A stretch of DNA of 64,000 nt from Gemmatimonas sp. UBA7669 (GTDB lineage: Bacteria > Gemmatimonadota > Gemmatimonadetes > Gemmatimonadales > Gemmatimonadaceae): assembly GCF_002483225.1 (NCBI RefSeq), contig NZ_DLHL01000055.1:62001-126000 (forward strand). The letters are read 5' to 3'. The notes beneath the pieces were generated by a model. The model was not told the DNA's origin, did no database searches, and saw only the letters and a program-made list of their open reading frames with translations. How positions within the stretch are numbered: position 1 is the stretch's first letter; the number at the start of each line of letters is the position of its first letter. Made by a program: the position numbers and the translations under genes. Positions 1-7,919 of this stretch are shown here, one piece after another.

Positions 1-1208
1 GACTCATCGAGAAACACCCCCCTACTCGTTGTCGCCCGTCGCTGCTCGAATCCAGCAAATGTTCGTGAGCTGCGGACGCGAACCGCCGCCAGCATAGATG
101 TAGGTTTGCCCATCCTCACTTGAACGACCATGGAGTCGCTTGGCAGCACATCGACCACCATGCTCACAGGTAGGTAGCCGATGCTACGAGCGTGAAGATT
201 CGTCGAGCCGAGTGGCACTAGGTGTATGGCGAATAGCCCGCTGGCGTCACTGCGACCAACGGCCGGCGCGGAAGCGACGCGGACCTCGCCGTGTGCAACT
301 GGGTTACCCACATTGTCGATGAGTTTTCCTCGGAGAACCGCAACACACGCTGTACCGCATGCAGCCTGGCCACTGGCCGACGACGCCAAACGACTGTTGA
401 GATAAATTTGGCGCACGAAAAGACGGTCCGGGTGGGCTTCGAATGCAATGGAATCCCTCTGACCGTTGCGTCGCTGAAACTCGACCGTGAAGCCGCCGGC
501 AATTGGAAGGCCGCACAGGGCGAAGCTCCCTTCGGTCCCCATCAGAGCGGGAACCACGGTTGTGCGTAGTCCGGGCCCTTGCCCGGCAGTGTCTACGGAA
601 CGCCACACGGCTTTGATACTGAGAGAATCTGCTACTGCAATTGCGGCCGGCACGCCGGTAACGCTACCCAGCATGACCGCCTGTTGCTGAGTCGGCGCAC
701 TGCCACAGTGCACTTGATAAAGTGCGGCGCTCGACGGAACGGCTAGAACGACAGTTTGCAGCAATGAGCCTGTCAGATCAACGACGGATTGCGCTGCGTG
801 AATCCGCAATAGGTCCAACTTCTGGTGCGTGAATCCGATCCAATACCTCGCTGGCGGAAGGCCGCTATACTCAAATCGACCGCTTGAATCTGAGAGCGTT
901 GAGTATGACCTTGTACGCTCGTAGTCGGGCACGAGAACAACACGCGCTCCGGCCAGTGGCTTGTCGAGTACGCTGTCCCACACCACACCTCGGATCGTCC
1001 CGCGATCCTTAGATGCCACCTCGTGGGGCGAAGTAACGGCTCGAATGCCTTTGACAACGCGTACATGCTCGTAAAGCGAGTGCTGGTACGTGCCTGCAGT
1101 CGACACGAGCATGATGAGTGCGACCACACCAAACAAGCCGTGTTCTTTGCGACCGACTTCTTTGGCTTCCGTGCGTACCATGGCAGTATGCTTCTCGTGA
1201 AGCTTCAC
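1..1208 (-). CDS. Membrane-anchored carboxypeptidase-regulatory-like repeat protein, C-terminus cut by window edge
   Basis: An open frame runs without a stop from a GTG at 1208 to the window edge (402 codons). The GTG has an AGGAG about 9 bases upstream. The first 20 or so residues are charged, followed by a hydrophobic segment (GLFGVVALIMLVS), so the protein is probably anchored in the inner membrane or exported. Two carboxypeptidase-regulatory-like beta modules are visible: RGTIRGVVWDSVLDKPLAGA with GRFEYSGLPPARYW, and later LRGKLIDNVGNPVAHGEVRV with DASGLFAIHLVPLG. The tail MLAAVRVRSSRTFAGFEQRR resembles the linker that precedes a TonB-plug-like or further repeat region in Bacteroidetes and Gemmatimonadota surface proteins (family knowledge). 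The substrate is unknown. It lies 49 bases downstream of the AraC-like gene on the same strand. The coding frame is clear; the function is only a domain-level call. Confidence 0.72.
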   Translation of the reverse strand, partial: MKLHEKHTAMVRTEAKEVGRKEHGLFGVVALIMLVSTAGTYQHSLYEHVRVVKGIRAVTSPHEVASKDRGTIRGVVWDSVLDKPLAGARVVLVPDYERTRSYSTLSDSSGRFEYSGLPPARYWIGFTHQKLDLLRIHAAQSVVDLTGSLLQTVVLAVPSSAALYQVHCGSAPTQQQAVMLGSVTGVPAAIAVADSLSIKAVWRSVDTAGQGPGLRTTVVPALMGTEGSFALCGLPIAGGFTVEFQRRNGQRDSIAFEAHPDRLFVRQIYLNSRLASSASGQAACGTACVAVLRGKLIDNVGNPVAHGEVRVASAPAVGRSDASGLFAIHLVPLGSTNLHARSIGYLPVSMVVDVLPSDSMVVQVRMGKPTSMLAAVRVRSSRTFAGFEQRRATTSRGVFLDE

Positions 1209-1257
1209 AAGTTGACACTCCTGTGGTTCGTGCTTCCCGTGGGTCGGTGCCCAATCA

Positions 1258-2019
1258 CTACGTTTGGCGACAGGACTGAAGCAACCGCGAAAGGAGCGTG
1301 CGCTTTGGCTGCTGGATCACGCAGTCCAGATTGGACTGTGTGAAGATCGACTGCAGATGGCGGCGTACGCTCCTTTGGTCTGATATGCCTGACCGCTGCA
1401 AGGCGTCCTGAACTGACCCGGCGGCATAGACCACATCAAGCAACCGTGCGACTCGCGCAGCCCGCAGGAGACAATTTGGCACAAGGCCGTGACGCGCCAG
1501 TAGTCGATTGAGTGCTCGCCGTGACATCGACGCATGTCTTGCAACAGCATCTACCGTCGCAAATGCACTTGGCTGAAGGAAGGTCAGGCGAATTGCCGTC
1601 AGTAGTAGCTGGGGTGCGCCGTTCAGCTTCTGAACAAGCTCGTGGGTACAGCAGAACGAAAGGGAGTTTACCTTGGCGGTAGCCAGCAGCCTTGCAATCT
1701 CGATACCGCTATCTGTGACGCCCTCCCCGACGACTCCGATGACCAGCTGGTCCGTAAGCAGACGGTTGAGCCGTCCAATGCTTTCAGCTCGTTGATCCAC
1801 GTAAGCGATCACTGGGACTGATGGAGGAATCTCCGTCGGACAACCGAAGCTCAGATGCACCTCGACGCCGAGATCAACAAGGAATGCTGAGGTCAAATCC
1901 CGCTGCCAACGTGCCACACACTCCGGATGACCAGGGTGGCACAATGAAATCCCGTAAGCTGCTAATCGGGCTTGAAGCTGTTCCCAGACATCAAGCCTGC
2001 CGAACCAGAGCAGGTCCAT
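1258..2019 (-). CDS. AraC-like helix-turn-helix transcriptional regulator
   Basis: The frame extends upstream to a TTG at 2148, but the ATG at 2019 is preferred because GGAG lies 7 bases before it; this gives 253 residues. The C-terminal third has the double helix-turn-helix layout of AraC-type DNA-binding domains: a first motif around TVDAVARHASMSRRALNRLL, a linker helix LLRAARVARLLDVVYAAG, and a second motif around SVQDALQRSGISDQRSVRRH. The N-terminal half (residues 1-140) has no motif I recognise; it may be a degenerate ligand or receiver-like domain. The gene follows the kinase gene by about 147 bases and precedes the truncated repeat protein. Base composition of this 2-kb end is lower in GC than the carbohydrate block beside it. 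Confidence 0.68.
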   Translation of the reverse strand: MDLLWFGRLDVWEQLQARLAAYGISLCHPGHPECVARWQRDLTSAFLVDLGVEVHLSFGCPTEIPPSVPVIAYVDQRAESIGRLNRLLTDQLVIGVVGEGVTDSGIEIARLLATAKVNSLSFCCTHELVQKLNGAPQLLLTAIRLTFLQPSAFATVDAVARHASMSRRALNRLLARHGLVPNCLLRAARVARLLDVVYAAGSVQDALQRSGISDQRSVRRHLQSIFTQSNLDCVIQQPKRTLLSRLLQSCRQT

Positions 2020-2166
2020 AGCGAATCTCCACGAATTGTCGAGCCAAGGCAACCGTGGTCCACGCCAAGCGCGTACGGCAACGGTGGGCACAATTGCTGT
2101 TCCAAGTGCGACGATACCCCCCCCCGGAAAACTGTCAAGACCCTTCAAAGTTCTTTGGCAGACTCT

Positions 2167-3561
2167 TCAATACACCTCAAACGCCGGCACACTGGCCGCT
2201 GTAACGAAGAACTGCGCACGTCCGCCCGCCGTCGGATGCGCGCGCCGATACTTCTCACGCCAGCGCGACACAAAACGCGCGCACTCAGCCTCAGGCACGA
2301 GCGCCCAAACGCTGCCCCCGAAGCCGGCGCCAAACGCACTGGCCGCGTGCGCGCCCAGCTCACGCGCATAGCGCTGCAAATGAACGGTCTCGGCCACCTG
2401 GTTCTCCAACGCGCGCTCTGCACCGGCCTGCGAGCGATCGACGAGACGGCCAAGGGTCTCGAGATCATGCGCCGCCAAGGCATCCGCGGCGCCCGGTACG
2501 TAGTGCCAGGTCTCGTCAAAGAATTGCTCAAGCCGCGAGACGAGATGCCGCTCGGGAAACTCGGTTGTGGCCGCGCGCCGTGCAGCGTCCACCAGGGTTG
2601 ATGGCAATTCGGGCTGCAGCCTGGACGGGTCACGTGCTTCGGCACGCCAGGCCGCTTCGAAGGCCTGGCGCAGGACCTGTGCTTCGCTGCTACCCACCGG
2701 ACGCGCCGCGTTCCACGCGCGTACGAGATGCTGCGCGGTGCGTGCCGCGCGATTGTATCGTTCCCGTGCGGCGCCTGTCTTGGCGGCCACCACGCCGCTC
2801 ACGGCAATCACGAAACGCAGATCAGACGGCAGCGGCGCTTCGCGCTCATACTGCACGGGCGCCCAGGCAAACACCCGCAGCGCATCGGGCGCGCTGCAGA
2901 GGATGGCCGTCTGATCCTGCGCGCCACCCATGGTGCCCACGCCTCGCTCGCCGGTCAACACACCAAAGTCGTGTCCGTTCTCCACCGACCCTATGTAGCC
3001 CGCCAGCAATTCACGAGTTGGCAGCGCTTCACGCCAGAGCTCCGTGTCCGGCAAGTCCGACAAGCCGGAAAGCGCCAGCGTGAGTGCCACGGTAAGTGCG
3101 CTGGAACTCGACACACCGGCTGCAGGCGGCAGGTTGCTGGCCAGTGCCACGTCGGAGCCACGGAGCTGAGTACCGAAGTTGCGCAGCAGGCGCGTCGCGA
3201 CGGTGCGCGGATAGATGGCCCAGGGCACGGAACCGCGATTGCCCGAATCCAGCGCCAGCGCCACCGCTTCACCGCGCCGCGCGTCTCGCAGCACGAGCTG
3301 TCGGTCGTCACGAGGCCGCGCAACCAGCACGAGACCACGCTCCACCGTGCAGAGCAGCGAGCGCCCGCCGGCATAGTCGACATGCTTGCCCAGCACCTCG
3401 ATGCGTCCCGGCGCAAACCATTGCCTGCGCCCGTCCCGCTGCACGCCGGCGTCATCGAGCGCAGCGTGGGCTTCGCTCAAGAGCGCCTCGCAGCCTTCGC
3501 GGGCCGCGGCACTCAGTCCCGCGTCATCGAGGGAGTGGCGGAGCAGCACGGGCGTGGTCAC
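2167..3561 (-). CDS. GHMP-family sugar kinase, galactokinase-like
   Basis: Predicted to phosphorylate a sugar at C1 with ATP in the cytoplasm. The protein is 464 residues, longer than typical galactokinases. It contains the N-terminal sugar-binding signature in altered form (PGRIEVLGKHVDYAGG, where galactokinases have GEHTDY), the GHMP ATP-binding motif (PPAAGVSSSSALTVAL), the catalytic Asp context GGAQDQTAIL, and a C-terminal GAGFGGSVWAL loop. The Glu-to-Lys change next to the conserved His-x-Asp sits in the sugar pocket, so the substrate may not be galactose. It starts 15 bases after the upstream nucleotidyltransferase stop, so the two are very likely co-transcribed. A role in making a sugar-1-phosphate for that transferase is inference. 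Confidence 0.85.
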   Translation of the reverse strand: MTTPVLLRHSLDDAGLSAAAREGCEALLSEAHAALDDAGVQRDGRRQWFAPGRIEVLGKHVDYAGGRSLLCTVERGLVLVARPRDDRQLVLRDARRGEAVALALDSGNRGSVPWAIYPRTVATRLLRNFGTQLRGSDVALASNLPPAAGVSSSSALTVALTLALSGLSDLPDTELWREALPTRELLAGYIGSVENGHDFGVLTGERGVGTMGGAQDQTAILCSAPDALRVFAWAPVQYEREAPLPSDLRFVIAVSGVVAAKTGAARERYNRAARTAQHLVRAWNAARPVGSSEAQVLRQAFEAAWRAEARDPSRLQPELPSTLVDAARRAATTEFPERHLVSRLEQFFDETWHYVPGAADALAAHDLETLGRLVDRSQAGAERALENQVAETVHLQRYARELGAHAASAFGAGFGGSVWALVPEAECARFVSRWREKYRRAHPTAGGRAQFFVTAASVPAFEVY

Positions 3562-3576
3562 GAGAGCACAACCACG

Positions 3577-4422
3577 TCAGAGCCGCGGCGTGATGTCAGC
3601 CAGCGCCTGCTGCACGGCACTCACGTCACTGCGATGCGAAAGGTCCAGCACGCCGCCCTCGAAAGGCATGGCCTGAACGCGCACGCCTTCGGCGATGGCC
3701 AATGCCACTGCCTCTGGCAGCTCGAACTCGCCGCGGGTGGAGCGCGGCACACGGCGGCAGGCATCGGCCAGCGCGGGGGTGATGCACCAGAGGTTCATGC
3801 CCACCCATCGGAAGCGCGGGTCATCGGCGGCCCACTGGCCACCGGGCTTCTCCACCACGCCGCGCAATGTGCCGTCTGCCTCCACATCGAGCGCAGCAAA
3901 CGCCTGCACACGATCGGCGGGAATGTTGCCCCATCGCAGCAGGGCGGCGCGATCAAAGGCCACCGTGGCCGCGCCGCCGTATTCTGCCAGCAGACGAAAA
4001 GCCTGCACCGGGTAGTAGTTGTCGCTGTTGAGCACGAGAAAGGGCTCGCTGCCCACGCTGTCAGCTGCGATAGCCACGGCATTGGCCGTGCCCAGCGGTT
4101 CGGGCTGCACCACAAAGCGCACATGCACACGCGCGCTGCGCACGCCCGTGGTGAAGTGTCTGCGAATGAGATCATGCGACGGGCCGATGACCAGCACCAC
4201 GTTGGTGATGCCGGCATCGGCCAACGCGCTGATGACATACTCGAGGAAGGGGCGACCCAAGGGTCCCCCAAACGGCATCATGCCCTTGATGCCCGAGGCC
4301 GCCACCGCGGCCTGCGACGCATCGAGCGCGGCGGATGGTTCGTCGCGGCGCATGCGACTGCCCTGCCCCGCCGCGAGGATGACCGCTGTTCGGACGACCG
4401 CCGTGCGGGTAGGCACGGCCAC
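3577..4422 (-). CDS. Sugar nucleotidyltransferase (NTP_transferase family)
   Basis: Predicted to couple a sugar-1-phosphate to an NTP, giving a nucleotide sugar and pyrophosphate. The N-terminus carries the nucleotide-binding signature TAVILAAGQGSRMRR, followed by a metal-binding stretch FLVLNSDNYYPVQA and a sugar-binding EKPGGQWA region. About 281 residues, with no left-handed beta-helix tail. The GTG at 4422 is chosen because its first base overlaps the stop of the preceding gene (TAGTG) and nothing conserved precedes TAVILAAG; a longer frame to 4470 or 4686 would overlap that gene heavily. It lies between the GH109-like gene and the GHMP kinase on the same strand, so the kinase product is its plausible substrate. 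The nucleotide and sugar specificity cannot be read from sequence. Confidence 0.83.
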   Translation of the reverse strand: MAVPTRTAVVRTAVILAAGQGSRMRRDEPSAALDASQAAVAASGIKGMMPFGGPLGRPFLEYVISALADAGITNVVLVIGPSHDLIRRHFTTGVRSARVHVRFVVQPEPLGTANAVAIAADSVGSEPFLVLNSDNYYPVQAFRLLAEYGGAATVAFDRAALLRWGNIPADRVQAFAALDVEADGTLRGVVEKPGGQWAADDPRFRWVGMNLWCITPALADACRRVPRSTRGEFELPEAVALAIAEGVRVQAMPFEGGVLDLSHRSDVSAVQQALADITPRL

Positions 4423-5825
4423 TACGGCGTGCTGGTGGCCGGCCCCTGCGGCGCCGTGGATGTGCGCCATGCGCCCCGCGTGAAGTCGGGAAACTTGATG
4501 GGAGCGCTGCCCTTGCGGATGGATTGTTCGCAAAGCGCGTAGGGCACGCTCCACGCGGCGGCATCGTACACATCGAAGTCGGGCGCCTGTCCTTCGCGCA
4601 TGCACTGCACGAGGCGATAGGCCATGATGAAGTCCATGCCACCGTGGCCGCCGTTCTTGCGGGCCAGTTCGCCAACTGCCGTCCACAGCGGATGTTCGTA
4701 CTTGCTCTTGAATTCGGAGAGCGGCGTGAAGCGCTCACCACCCGGCGCGCCATCGATGTACAGGCGCGGCGGATAGTCGTTGAAGACGGCCTTGGATCCC
4801 TGGAGATTGTTGAGCCGCGAGTAGGGCCGCGGATTGACCACATCGTGCTGCAGCAGGATTGTGCGACCCTTGGCGGTCTTGATGAGCGACGTGTTCAGGT
4901 CGCCCGCCTTGTAGGTCTCGCGCCACTTAGGACTGTCCTTGGGCTCGTGCTGCTCCCGCCACTCACTGAGACCGGCCTCGGGCGAGGACATGCTCACGAC
5001 ATACTCGAACTTGTCGCCGCGATGAATGCCGAGGTACTGCGCGACCGGGCCGAGCCCGTGTGTAGGGTAGAAGTTCGTGTCGCGCTCCGTGTGCGGGAAG
5101 CGGCGCCACAGGCCTTCGTCCTTGTTCTCGAACAGCAGCTTGCGCAGATCGTGCAGATACGCCGCTTCAGCATGCAGCAGTGTACCGAATACGCCCTCGC
5201 GCACCATGCGCAGCACGGTGAGCTCGCTGTTACCGTAGCAACAGTTCTCCATCATGAGGCAGTGGCGCTTCGTCTTCTCCGACGTTTCCACCAGCTCCCA
5301 GGCCTCGTCGGTGGTGAGCGAAATGGGCACTTCACTGCCGCAGTGCTTGCCGGCCTTCATGGCGGCGAGCATGACCGGCGTGTGCCACTGCCACGGCGTG
5401 GCGGTGTACACGAAGTCGATGTCGTTCTGCTGCACGAGACGCAGAAAATCGCGCTCGCCGTTGGTGTACACCGGCGGTGCCTTGCGGCCGGCCTTGGTGA
5501 TCATGTCCACGGCCAACTGCGCCTTTTCCGGCGCGATGTCGGCCAGGGCCGTGATTTCCACGCCTTCGATGGCCAACAGCTCACGCAGCACCGAGCGGCC
5601 ACGCAGACCCGTGCCGACAATGGCCACGCGCACCACCGCGTGTTTCTCGAAGGGCACACCCAGCATGCTGCCGTTGCCGGCGGGTGTGGGCGCGAAGAGA
5701 TCCACGCGCCAGTCGGGCGTGCTGGCCAGCACCTGCACAGGTGACGCAGCCAGTGCGGCGGCCGCCGTGGCGGCGCCCGTCAACCACTCGCGGCGCGTGA
5801 TGCCGTCTTCGCGTGGGGCGCTCAT
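4422..5825 (-). CDS. Tat-exported Gfo/Idh/MocA protein, GH109 alpha-N-acetylgalactosaminidase family
   Basis: 467 residues. The N-terminus is a twin-arginine signal (ITRREWLTGAATAAAALAAS), so the folded, cofactor-loaded enzyme is probably exported to the periplasm. A Rossmann NAD-binding segment follows (VRVAIVGTGLRGRSVLREL). Several stretches match what I know of glycoside hydrolase family 109: ATPWQWHTPVMLAAMKAGKH, MMENCCYG, YPTHGLGPVAQYLGIHRGD, GDLNTSLIKTAKGRTI and VNPRPYSRLNNLQGSKA. GH109 enzymes remove alpha-linked GalNAc by an NAD-dependent oxidation-elimination route (family knowledge). The start overlaps the stop of the upstream nucleotidyltransferase (ATGA), and the stop overlaps the next one, so this sits inside a tight operon. 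Gfo/Idh membership is firm; the exact glycosidic specificity is inference. Confidence 0.88.
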   Translation of the reverse strand: MSAPREDGITRREWLTGAATAAAALAASPVQVLASTPDWRVDLFAPTPAGNGSMLGVPFEKHAVVRVAIVGTGLRGRSVLRELLAIEGVEITALADIAPEKAQLAVDMITKAGRKAPPVYTNGERDFLRLVQQNDIDFVYTATPWQWHTPVMLAAMKAGKHCGSEVPISLTTDEAWELVETSEKTKRHCLMMENCCYGNSELTVLRMVREGVFGTLLHAEAAYLHDLRKLLFENKDEGLWRRFPHTERDTNFYPTHGLGPVAQYLGIHRGDKFEYVVSMSSPEAGLSEWREQHEPKDSPKWRETYKAGDLNTSLIKTAKGRTILLQHDVVNPRPYSRLNNLQGSKAVFNDYPPRLYIDGAPGGERFTPLSEFKSKYEHPLWTAVGELARKNGGHGGMDFIMAYRLVQCMREGQAPDFDVYDAAAWSVPYALCEQSIRKGSAPIKFPDFTRGAWRTSTAPQGPATSTP

Positions 5826-6811
5826 GCGTCGGCCCGGACTTCCGAGTGATCGCCGGCGGTGAGACGCCCCTTCACACCTTCAACGACCACCTGATCGCCG
5901 AGGAAGGAGTCGTGCAGTGCCGCATGACTGATGTGCACCTTGTCACCGGCCACCGTGTCGCGCACGGTGGCGTGGCGCACCGTGCTGCCCGCGCCAAGTG
6001 AAACATTGGGGCCCAAGGTGGCATGCTCGATGGTGCAGCCGTCTTCGATGTACACCGGCTCCACGATGGTCGCGCCTTCGCCGAGTGTGGCGGGGCGGCG
6101 CGCGCGTCCCTTCTCGAGCATCACGCGATTGGTGTCGAGCAGCGTCTCGAGCTGCCCTGCGTCATACCAGCCCTCGACATCCACCACGCGGATCTTCGCG
6201 CCCTTGTCGATCATGTACTGGAAGGCGTCGGTGAGATACCACTCGCCCTTGTTGGGCGCGGTCTTGAGCACATGGTCGATGCCTTCCATGAGTAGCTTCC
6301 AGTTGCGGATGTAGTAGAGCCCGATGTTGGCGCGCTTGGAGATGGGATCCTTGGGCTTCTCCACGATACGCGTCATGTGGCCGTTCTCGTCGGTGACCAC
6401 CACACCGAAGCGCTGGTAGTCCTCGACTTCCTTGGTCCAGATGATGCCGTCGTCGGTGGAGTCCTTGATGATGCCAAGGTCCGCGTCGAAGATGGTGTCG
6501 ACGAAGATGATGAGCACCGGCGCATCGATGTAATCGCGGGCCTTGGCCACGGCGCCGGCGGTGCCATCCTGCACTTCCTGCTCGATGAACACGCTCGGGA
6601 TGTCGTAGGCCGCGCGCGCGTAGGCCTCGACCTTCTCCTTGAGGTGCCCGGTGATGTACACGACCTGCTCGACATTGCCGAGCTTCTGCACATCGTCCAT
6701 CACGTAGCTCATCACCGGCCGTCCGGCCACCTTGAGCATGGGCTTGGGGACCACATGGGTGTGCGGGCGCAGACGCGTGCCCTTGCCGGCGAGGGGGATG
6801 ATGACCTTCAT
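5822..6811 (-). CDS. Sugar-phosphate nucleotidyltransferase with beta-helix tail (RmlA/GlmU-like)
   Basis: 329 residues starting at MKVIIPLAGKGTRLRPHTHV, the classic G-x-G-T-R-x-R-P nucleotide-binding loop of glucose-1-phosphate thymidylyl- and mannose-1-phosphate guanylyltransferases. Further family features are KPMLKVAGRPVMSYV, FVDTIFDADLG (metal-binding Asp), VEKPKDPISKRANIGLYYI and EGWYDAGQLETLL. The last 80 or so residues (GEGATIVEPVYIEDGCTIEH onward) are hexapeptide-like and likely form a left-handed beta-helix. The ATG at 6811 is used because the upstream extension is repeat-derived, non-coding sequence. It is the first gene of the sugar block and overlaps the next by four bases. It is a second, different nucleotidyltransferase in one operon; its product (dTDP-, GDP- or UDP-sugar) is not determinable. 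Confidence 0.87.
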   Translation of the reverse strand: MKVIIPLAGKGTRLRPHTHVVPKPMLKVAGRPVMSYVMDDVQKLGNVEQVVYITGHLKEKVEAYARAAYDIPSVFIEQEVQDGTAGAVAKARDYIDAPVLIIFVDTIFDADLGIIKDSTDDGIIWTKEVEDYQRFGVVVTDENGHMTRIVEKPKDPISKRANIGLYYIRNWKLLMEGIDHVLKTAPNKGEWYLTDAFQYMIDKGAKIRVVDVEGWYDAGQLETLLDTNRVMLEKGRARRPATLGEGATIVEPVYIEDGCTIEHATLGPNVSLGAGSTVRHATVRDTVAGDKVHISHAALHDSFLGDQVVVEGVKGRLTAGDHSEVRADA

Positions 6812-6848
6812 GAGAGTTGTGGGTTGTGAGTCATGGGTCGTGAGTAGC
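6811..6848. repeat. GAGT/ACTC-rich intergenic repeat, copy A
   Basis: GAGTTGTGGGTT occurs at 6814-6825 and again exactly at 30102-30113. GAGTCATGGGTCG at 6828-6840 is the exact reverse complement of 30053-30065. The unit abuts the start codon of the nucleotidyltransferase at 6811, so it would lie in that gene's leader. It belongs to the same family as the elements near 9058, 30053 and 55757. Confidence 0.7.
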
Positions 6849-6874
6849 AAACGCTTCCATGGCAAAATGCAGAA

Positions 6875-6904
6875 CGGCGACGCCCGCGGGGAGGGGCGTC
6901 GCCG
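6875..6904 (-). terminator. Intrinsic terminator-like hairpin after the cupin gene
   Basis: An 11-bp perfect stem (CGGCGACGCCC with GGGCGTCGCCG) surrounds an 8-base loop, and on the minus strand it is followed by a weakly T-rich tail. It lies 31 bases past the cupin stop and ahead of the sugar operon, so it probably separates the two transcription units. Confidence 0.65.
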
Positions 6905-6934
6905 TTTCGATAAGACTTCTGCCGAACTACACGC

Positions 6935-7312
6935 TCAGGGCGCGCTGGTGCCCTCTCGGCCGTAGCGGTCTTTGAGGCGCACCACGTCGTCCAGCTCCGG
7001 GGTGCTCGCCTCGAGCACATCACAGTCGGTGATGGCTTCCATGTAGTGGATGGTGCCCGGCGTGATGCGGAACGACTGCCCGGTGCTGAGCGCCTGATCG
7101 CGGAGCTCCGTGTCACCGGGCAACTGCACCCAATACTTCATTTCGCCGCGCAGCAGGTAGACGGTTTCGTCCTTGCGCTCATGGTACTGCACCGACAGGG
7201 CCTGACCGGCCTTGATGTGCAGAATCTTGCCGACATAGCGGTCGGTGTGCGCCCAGATGGTCTCATGACCCCAGGGCTTGTCCACGTGCCGCACTTCCAC
7301 CCGTCCACTCAT
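6935..7312 (-). CDS. Cupin protein, mannose-6-phosphate-isomerase-like
   Basis: 125 residues beginning MSGRVEVRHVDKPWGHETIW. The KPWGHE opening and the metal-binding cupin box (LSVQYHERKDETVYLLRGEM, with Gly/His/Glu ligands, then GTIHYMEAITDCDVLEAST with a second His) match the C-terminal sugar-phosphate isomerase cupin family. It is the size of a stand-alone single-domain enzyme. The ATG at 7312 is chosen because the upstream frame overlaps atpH and loses the motif. It sits 49 bases downstream of atpH on the same strand and upstream of the sugar operon, so it may be read from the ATP synthase promoter. A role in interconverting the sugar phosphates used by the next operon is inference. Confidence 0.8.
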   Translation of the reverse strand: MSGRVEVRHVDKPWGHETIWAHTDRYVGKILHIKAGQALSVQYHERKDETVYLLRGEMKYWVQLPGDTELRDQALSTGQSFRITPGTIHYMEAITDCDVLEASTPELDDVVRLKDRYGREGTSAP

Positions 7313-7361
7313 GCACCACTCCGTCGTGGGGCGGACGCCCTGAAGTTCAGGAGCGTCCGGT

Positions 7362-7919
7362 TCAGACGCGCACCGTGCCCATGCGACGGCGGAGCAGCGC
7401 CAGCTTGCGGCGTACCGAGCCATCCATGACGGTGTCGTCGATGCGCACCACGACGCCGCCGATGATGGACGGATCAACCGCCACGTGGGGCACAACCTGC
7501 TTGCCCACCACCGAGGAGAGGCGCTGACCGATCATGGCCACCTCGGCCTCGCCGGCTTCCCGGGCCACTGTCACGCGGGCGTGCACGATCCCCTCGGACG
7601 CATCGAGGAGGGTGTCGTACTCGTCGGCAATGACCGGGATGAGCATCTGGCGGCGATTGCGCACCAGCTGCTGCAGGAAGCGCAGGAACAGGCGCGGGAC
7701 GCGGTCGCCAAGGGCCTTCGTCAGCACCGCCGACTTGGCGTCGGCGGCGATGCGCGGCGACTCGAGGAAGCGCGAGAGCGTGAGATCCTGCTGCAGCGCG
7801 TTCGCGACCTGACGGAGCATGCCGCCCCAGCCCTTCGCGTCCTCGGCCTTGCGAGCGAGGACGAGCAGCGCTTCCGCGTAATTGCGCGCGACCGATTCGC
7901 CCTGGACGCCGGCCGGCAT
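7362..7919 (-). CDS. atpH: F1Fo ATP synthase subunit delta
   Basis: Peripheral-stalk subunit linking F1 to the Fo b subunits. 185 residues, usual for the family. The N-terminal helical domain (SVARNYAEALLVLARKAEDA) and the C-terminal signature (VDPSIIGGVVVRIDDTVMDG, then SVRRKLALLRRRM) are both clear. The ATG overlaps the atpF stop by one base (TAATG), indicating translational coupling. It is the last ATP synthase gene here: the next gene is the cupin, not atpA, so the F1 genes must be elsewhere. Confidence 0.95.
   Translation of the reverse strand: MPAGVQGESVARNYAEALLVLARKAEDAKGWGGMLRQVANALQQDLTLSRFLESPRIAADAKSAVLTKALGDRVPRLFLRFLQQLVRNRRQMLIPVIADEYDTLLDASEGIVHARVTVAREAGEAEVAMIGQRLSSVVGKQVVPHVAVDPSIIGGVVVRIDDTVMDGSVRRKLALLRRRMGTVRV

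Noticed and set aside
2728..4542. Open frame of 604 codons on the plus strand
   Set aside because: It is antisense to the GHMP kinase and nucleotidyltransferase genes, whose motifs are clear. High-GC sequence gives long shadow frames, and its protein is His/Arg-rich with no motif.
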